From NCBI RefSeq assembly GCF_028768465.1, contig NZ_CP118225.1:6305001-6369000 (forward strand): a DNA stretch of 64,000 nt, in the 5' to 3' direction. This document shows, in pieces, positions 61,530 to 64,000 of this stretch (positions within the stretch are counted from its first letter, which is position 1; each line of letters begins with the position of its first letter). The notes beneath the pieces were generated by a model. It was not told where the DNA came from. It did not search any database and worked only from the letters and a program-made list of their open reading frames with translations. Position numbers and translations under genes: made by a program. The stretch is from Rhodopirellula sp. P2 (GTDB lineage Bacteria; Planctomycetota; Planctomycetia; Pirellulales; Pirellulaceae).

Positions 61530-62819
61530 ATGAATATCAAGCAAACCGAACGCCCGGTCATGACGACCAAGATCGCTCCTGCTGTTCGCATCCAGCCGCT
61601 TCACTTCGTCCTGATGCTGGCGGCCTGGAGTCTGCTGGCACCCAGCGCGACATTGCCGGCGGAAGACGTGGCTGCGGTGGAGCCCTTTGATTTGTCGCGC
61701 ACTCCAGTGCCCCCGAAAATCGATGGTCCCACCGAACCGGAGATCCGCGCCGCGATCGTGCGTGGGGTCCAGTTCATGCTCGACGATCAGAACGCCAACG
61801 GTTCTTGGGGCTCCCCCACGCGAACCAAAGGGTTGAACATTTTCGCTCCGGTCCCTGGAGCTCACCACGCGTTCCGAGCCGCGACCACATCGCTAGGAAT
61901 CGCGGGGTTGATCGACACGCTGGAACACCTACCAGCGGATGCATCCGAACGAGGATTGCGGGCTCAAGTCCGCGAATCGGTCGAACGAGCGGAAACGTGG
62001 TTGTTCCGCGAATTGCCGAAACTGCGACGAGCCGATGGTTCGGCCATGTACAACGTTTGGGGGCACGGTTACTCAATTCAAGCCCTGGTGCGATTGCATG
62101 CATGGCACCAGAACGATGCGGATCGGCAAGCCAGCATCGTCAGTCTGATCCAGAATCAATTCGAAATGCTGCAGCGTTACGAATCGGTCGACGGTGGTTG
62201 GGGCTATTACGACTTCCGCTACCAAGCCGACCAGCCCACTTCGTCGTCGACCAGCTTTGTCAACGGAGCGGTGTTGGTGGCACTCAAGGAAGCTGATTCC
62301 ATCGGGGTGACTCCGCCAAAACGCATGGTGGATCGCGCCGTCGCAGCTCTGGGCCGACAACAGAAACCCGACTTCAGCTACCTGTACAGCGAAGACCTGC
62401 AGTATCGACCGATGCGAGAGATCAATCGCCCCGGCGGGAGTCTCGGTCGGTCCCAGTGCTGCAATGCGGCGATGCGAGTTTGGGGTGATTCTAAAATCAC
62501 CGATGATGTCGTGAAGGTCTGGCTGTGTCGGCTCTATCTCCGCAACGGCTGGCTCGACATCGGCCGCAAGCGACCGGTGCCTCACGAAGCCTGGATGCAG
62601 GTGGCAGGCTACTTCTACTTCTTTGGCCACTACTACGCCGCAGTGGGAATGGACTTGTTGCCCCAAGAAGAACGTGCCCCGTACCAATCGATGCTGGCCA
62701 AGCTGATGCTGGACCGTCAAGAATCCGACGGTTCATGGTGGGACTACCCGCTGTACGACTACCATCAACCTTACGGAACCGGATTTGTCCTGATGACGCT
62801 GGACGCTTGCATGCCGTGA
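61530..62819 (+). CDS. Exported squalene-cyclase/prenyltransferase-fold protein
   Basis: 429 residues from ATG 61530; an ATG ten codons on is also possible. Signal peptide about 17-47 (LHFVLMLAAWSLLAPSATLP). Alpha-toroid repeats: VQFMLDDQNANGSWGSPTRT, GYSIQALVRLHAWHQNDADR, YESVDGGWGYYDFRYQADQP, GRSQCCNAAMRVWGDSKITD and QESDGSWWDYPLYDYHQPYG. No DxDD catalytic motif, so a cyclase reaction is unlikely; protein or glycan binding is possible. Co-transcription with the adaptor gene 25 nt upstream is likely. Fold paralogue at 18825. Confidence 0.82.
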   Translation: MNIKQTERPVMTTKIAPAVRIQPLHFVLMLAAWSLLAPSATLPAEDVAAVEPFDLSRTPVPPKIDGPTEPEIRAAIVRGVQFMLDDQNANGSWGSPTRTKGLNIFAPVPGAHHAFRAATTSLGIAGLIDTLEHLPADASERGLRAQVRESVERAETWLFRELPKLRRADGSAMYNVWGHGYSIQALVRLHAWHQNDADRQASIVSLIQNQFEMLQRYESVDGGWGYYDFRYQADQPTSSSTSFVNGAVLVALKEADSIGVTPPKRMVDRAVAALGRQQKPDFSYLYSEDLQYRPMREINRPGGSLGRSQCCNAAMRVWGDSKITDDVVKVWLCRLYLRNGWLDIGRKRPVPHEAWMQVAGYFYFFGHYYAAVGMDLLPQEERAPYQSMLAKLMLDRQESDGSWWDYPLYDYHQPYGTGFVLMTLDACMP

Positions 62820-62861
62820 ACGCGAAAAAGCCAAAGCATTCGCCCCGGTAAAGTGCGGGAA

Positions 62862-62996
62862 CCGGGGCCAACGCCCAAGCGGCTCAGATACCCGACGACA
62901 GTTGAGGACAACTGTTCGAAGCAGGTACGCAGGAGTCATGGGGTATGTGGGCCGTTGGCGTTAGCCACGGTTTTCACGCACAACCGTGGCTCACGC
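62862..62996. repeat. Palindromic-repeat half copy, short hairpin, and left arm of an interrupted palindrome
   Basis: 62862-62895 holds a half copy (GGGAACCGGGGCCAACGCCC, AAGCGGCTCAGA). 62897-62917 is an imperfect copy of the GAACAGTT/AACTGTTC hairpin. From about 62919 (AAGCAGGTACGCAGGAGTCA, ATGTGGGCCGTTGGCGTTAG, CCACGGTT ... AACCGTGGCT) runs the left arm and centre of a 127-bp palindrome. It is interrupted at GGCTCACGC (62988-62996) by the element at 62997; the rest resumes at 63324. Confidence 0.72.
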
Positions 62997-63323
62997 TGGA
63001 CTGTCAAAAGGTTAGTATTGACACGGAAAATGCGACGTTGATTTTTATTCTGTCCTACGCCCCAACGGGGCAGCTCTAAAATAGCCCCAGGCATCGCCTG
63101 GGGTTTCGTTACGGAGATTCCGACACCAGCCCCAACGGGGCGGCCCTAAGAAAGACTCCCCAAAACCCGCTAGGACCGCCCCCGTTGGGGCTTTGTATTC
63201 TTGGTCCCGCCACAACCCAGGGCGTTGCCCTGGGCTGGCATAGGGCTGCCCCGTTGGGGCGAAGTCGAGGAACGAAACCTGCGCAGTCCAAAGCGGTGTC
63301 AATACCAACCTTTTGACAGCCCA
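62997..63323. mobile_element. Putative 327-bp non-coding insertion element (MITE-like)
   Basis: Left end TGGACTGTCAAAAGG then TTAGTATTGACAC; right end, read on the minus strand, TGGGCTGTCAAAAGG then TTGGTATTGACAC: 28-nt terminal inverted repeats with two mismatches. Immediately outside are GGCTCACGC (62988-62996) and GGCTAATGC (63324-63332), an apparent 9-bp target duplication with two changes. The intact palindrome family has GGCTAACGC at this spot. The interior has no open frame and carries several GCCCC/GGGGC hairpins, including a segment (63172-63265) also present at 47775-47864. It would depend on a transposase elsewhere. Confidence 0.65.
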
Positions 63324-63377
63324 GGCTAATGCCCAAACGGCTCACATGGTTGTGCTTGATCATTCCTGCCGACTTTT
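63324..63377. repeat. Right arm of the interrupted palindromic repeat
   Basis: GGCTAATGCCCAAACGGCTC then ACATGGTTGTGCTTGATCAT and TCCTGCCGACTT complete the palindrome whose left part ends at 62996. Together they match the full copy at 26466-26592 once the 327-bp insert and one duplicated 9-mer are removed. Confidence 0.7.
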
Positions 63378-63473
63378 GTTCCGTGTGCGAAACCTAACGC
63401 TTCACCGCCCGCCTCCACCGAATCCAAACTCAAACAGTTCGAAATAGACCATGGGTCGGTACCTTGCGAGACG

Positions 63474-63495
63474 GAACAGTTAGGGACAACTGTTC
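63474..63495. repeat. Short hairpin repeat GAACAGTT...AACTGTTC
   Basis: Perfect 8-bp stem around loop AGGGAC, followed by TACAC; same family as 33411-33432. It lies about 120 bases upstream of the PhoD gene. Nothing else was recognised between 63378 and 63616. Confidence 0.65.
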
Positions 63496-63616
63496 TACAC
63501 TGACGATGCCGGAGCCGCTTGTTTCGGCCTCCCGGCATTCTCACGCACCAGGCTGTGATAACATGGTTGCCCCACCTTGAAACGGGCCACGCCAGACTCT
63601 ACTCCAGAACGCCGCC

Positions 63617-64000
63617 ATGAAGAGAATGTTGTCAGGAATCCTGTTTGCGATCCTGCCTATTGCTTCGGTATCTCACGCGAAACCGCCGATCCCCACGCCG
63701 CGTGACACACCCGTGGTGGGCGACATGGACCACTTCTTCCTCGGGTCCATGTATGGGCTGAAAGAGACCGACGAGAGCCTCCGTCGTGTGGTGGACACGC
63801 CGGATTTCCGGGAACTGATTCAAAAACACGATTTGAAGCTTTTGGGCGGCCCGATGCTGGGCTGCGTCACCGATCATAGCGCTCGCATTTGGGTTCGAAC
63901 GACCGAAGCCGCCAGCGTGCAAGTTGTGATGGACGGCGGCGCAAGCAAGGTCGTCACAACATCGGCGGAGATGGACTTCACCGCGCTGTTGGATCTGGAC
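63617..64000 (+). CDS. PhoD-like alkaline phosphatase/phosphodiesterase, N-terminal part (cut by window edge)
   Basis: 128 residues are visible from ATG 63617. Signal peptide MKRMLSGILFAILPIASVSH, cleavage near AKP. The segment LKLLGGPMLGCVTDHSARIW then VRTTEAASVQVVM is the hallmark start of the PhoD N-terminal immunoglobulin-like domain. The insert DMDHFFLGSMYGLKETDESL between signal and domain is longer than usual. PhoD enzymes release phosphate from phosphodiesters outside the cytoplasm using Ca and Fe. The catalytic domain lies beyond the window. Confidence 0.85.
   Translation, partial: MKRMLSGILFAILPIASVSHAKPPIPTPRDTPVVGDMDHFFLGSMYGLKETDESLRRVVDTPDFRELIQKHDLKLLGGPMLGCVTDHSARIWVRTTEAASVQVVMDGGASKVVTTSAEMDFTALLDLD

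Overview
The window reads as chromosomal DNA of a marine planctomycete, most likely Rhodopirellula or a close relative in the Pirellulaceae (inferred; no database search was run). The evidence is: five sulfatases; the planctomycete-specific DUF1501/1549/1552/1553/1585/1587/1588/1592/1595 cytochrome families; DUF1080 proteins; PQQ-like propeller proteins; an exported heme peroxidase with the basic 'LESRKLLA' N-terminal motif; a planctomycete-type Ser/Thr kinase; and an ECF sigma factor. Genes lie loosely on both strands, with long repeat-bearing gaps.

Layout. 1-3039: a minus-strand pair, a DUF1549/DUF1553 cytochrome followed by a DUF1501 protein cut by the window edge. 3040-4330: a gap with gene remnants, including a deletion-fused stub of an alpha-L-rhamnosidase. 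4434-14679: a plus-strand run of a DUF1080-sulfatase fusion, a REP-associated transposase (RAYT) flanked by REP hairpins, two translationally coupled sulfatases, an aldehyde dehydrogenase and a double class II aldolase. Together with the rhamnosidase stub and an AraC remnant this suggests a (partly decayed) locus for sulfated deoxysugar polysaccharides. 15-22 kb: small conserved proteins, an alpha/beta hydrolase, an EcsC protein, a squalene-cyclase-fold protein and a PQQ propeller. 22-29 kb: peroxidase, kinase, EF-hand protein, a duplicated Pro-rich protein and an ECF sigma factor. 29-38 kb: an SHD1-cytochrome-WD40 protein, a second Y1-type transposase, a PQQ propeller and a double alpha/beta hydrolase. 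37-47 kb: two minus-strand sulfatases, then a minus-strand operon (GH99-like/cytochrome fusion, DUF1552, ankyrin). 47-52.6 kb: repeats, small genes, and a decayed YCII / DUF1579 / ECF-sigma group. 52.9-64 kb: a GH13 enzyme, tRNA-Arg, many small membrane proteins, a transglutaminase-like protein, a membrane-fusion protein paired with a second squalene-cyclase-fold protein, and the start of a PhoD phosphatase.

The most unusual material is non-coding. There is a RAYT with seven REP hairpins sharing one architecture (GTAN tetranucleotide, 9-bp stem with a conserved wobble, CC loop). A family of about 127-bp palindromic repeats is scattered over the window. One of those palindromes is split by a 327-bp element with about 28-nt terminal inverted repeats and an apparent 9-bp target duplication. 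Other points of interest are two sulfatases whose catalytic signature lacks the usual proline, a GH-like domain fused to a DUF1592-type cytochrome, and several genes whose second, duplicated domain has lost its catalytic residues.
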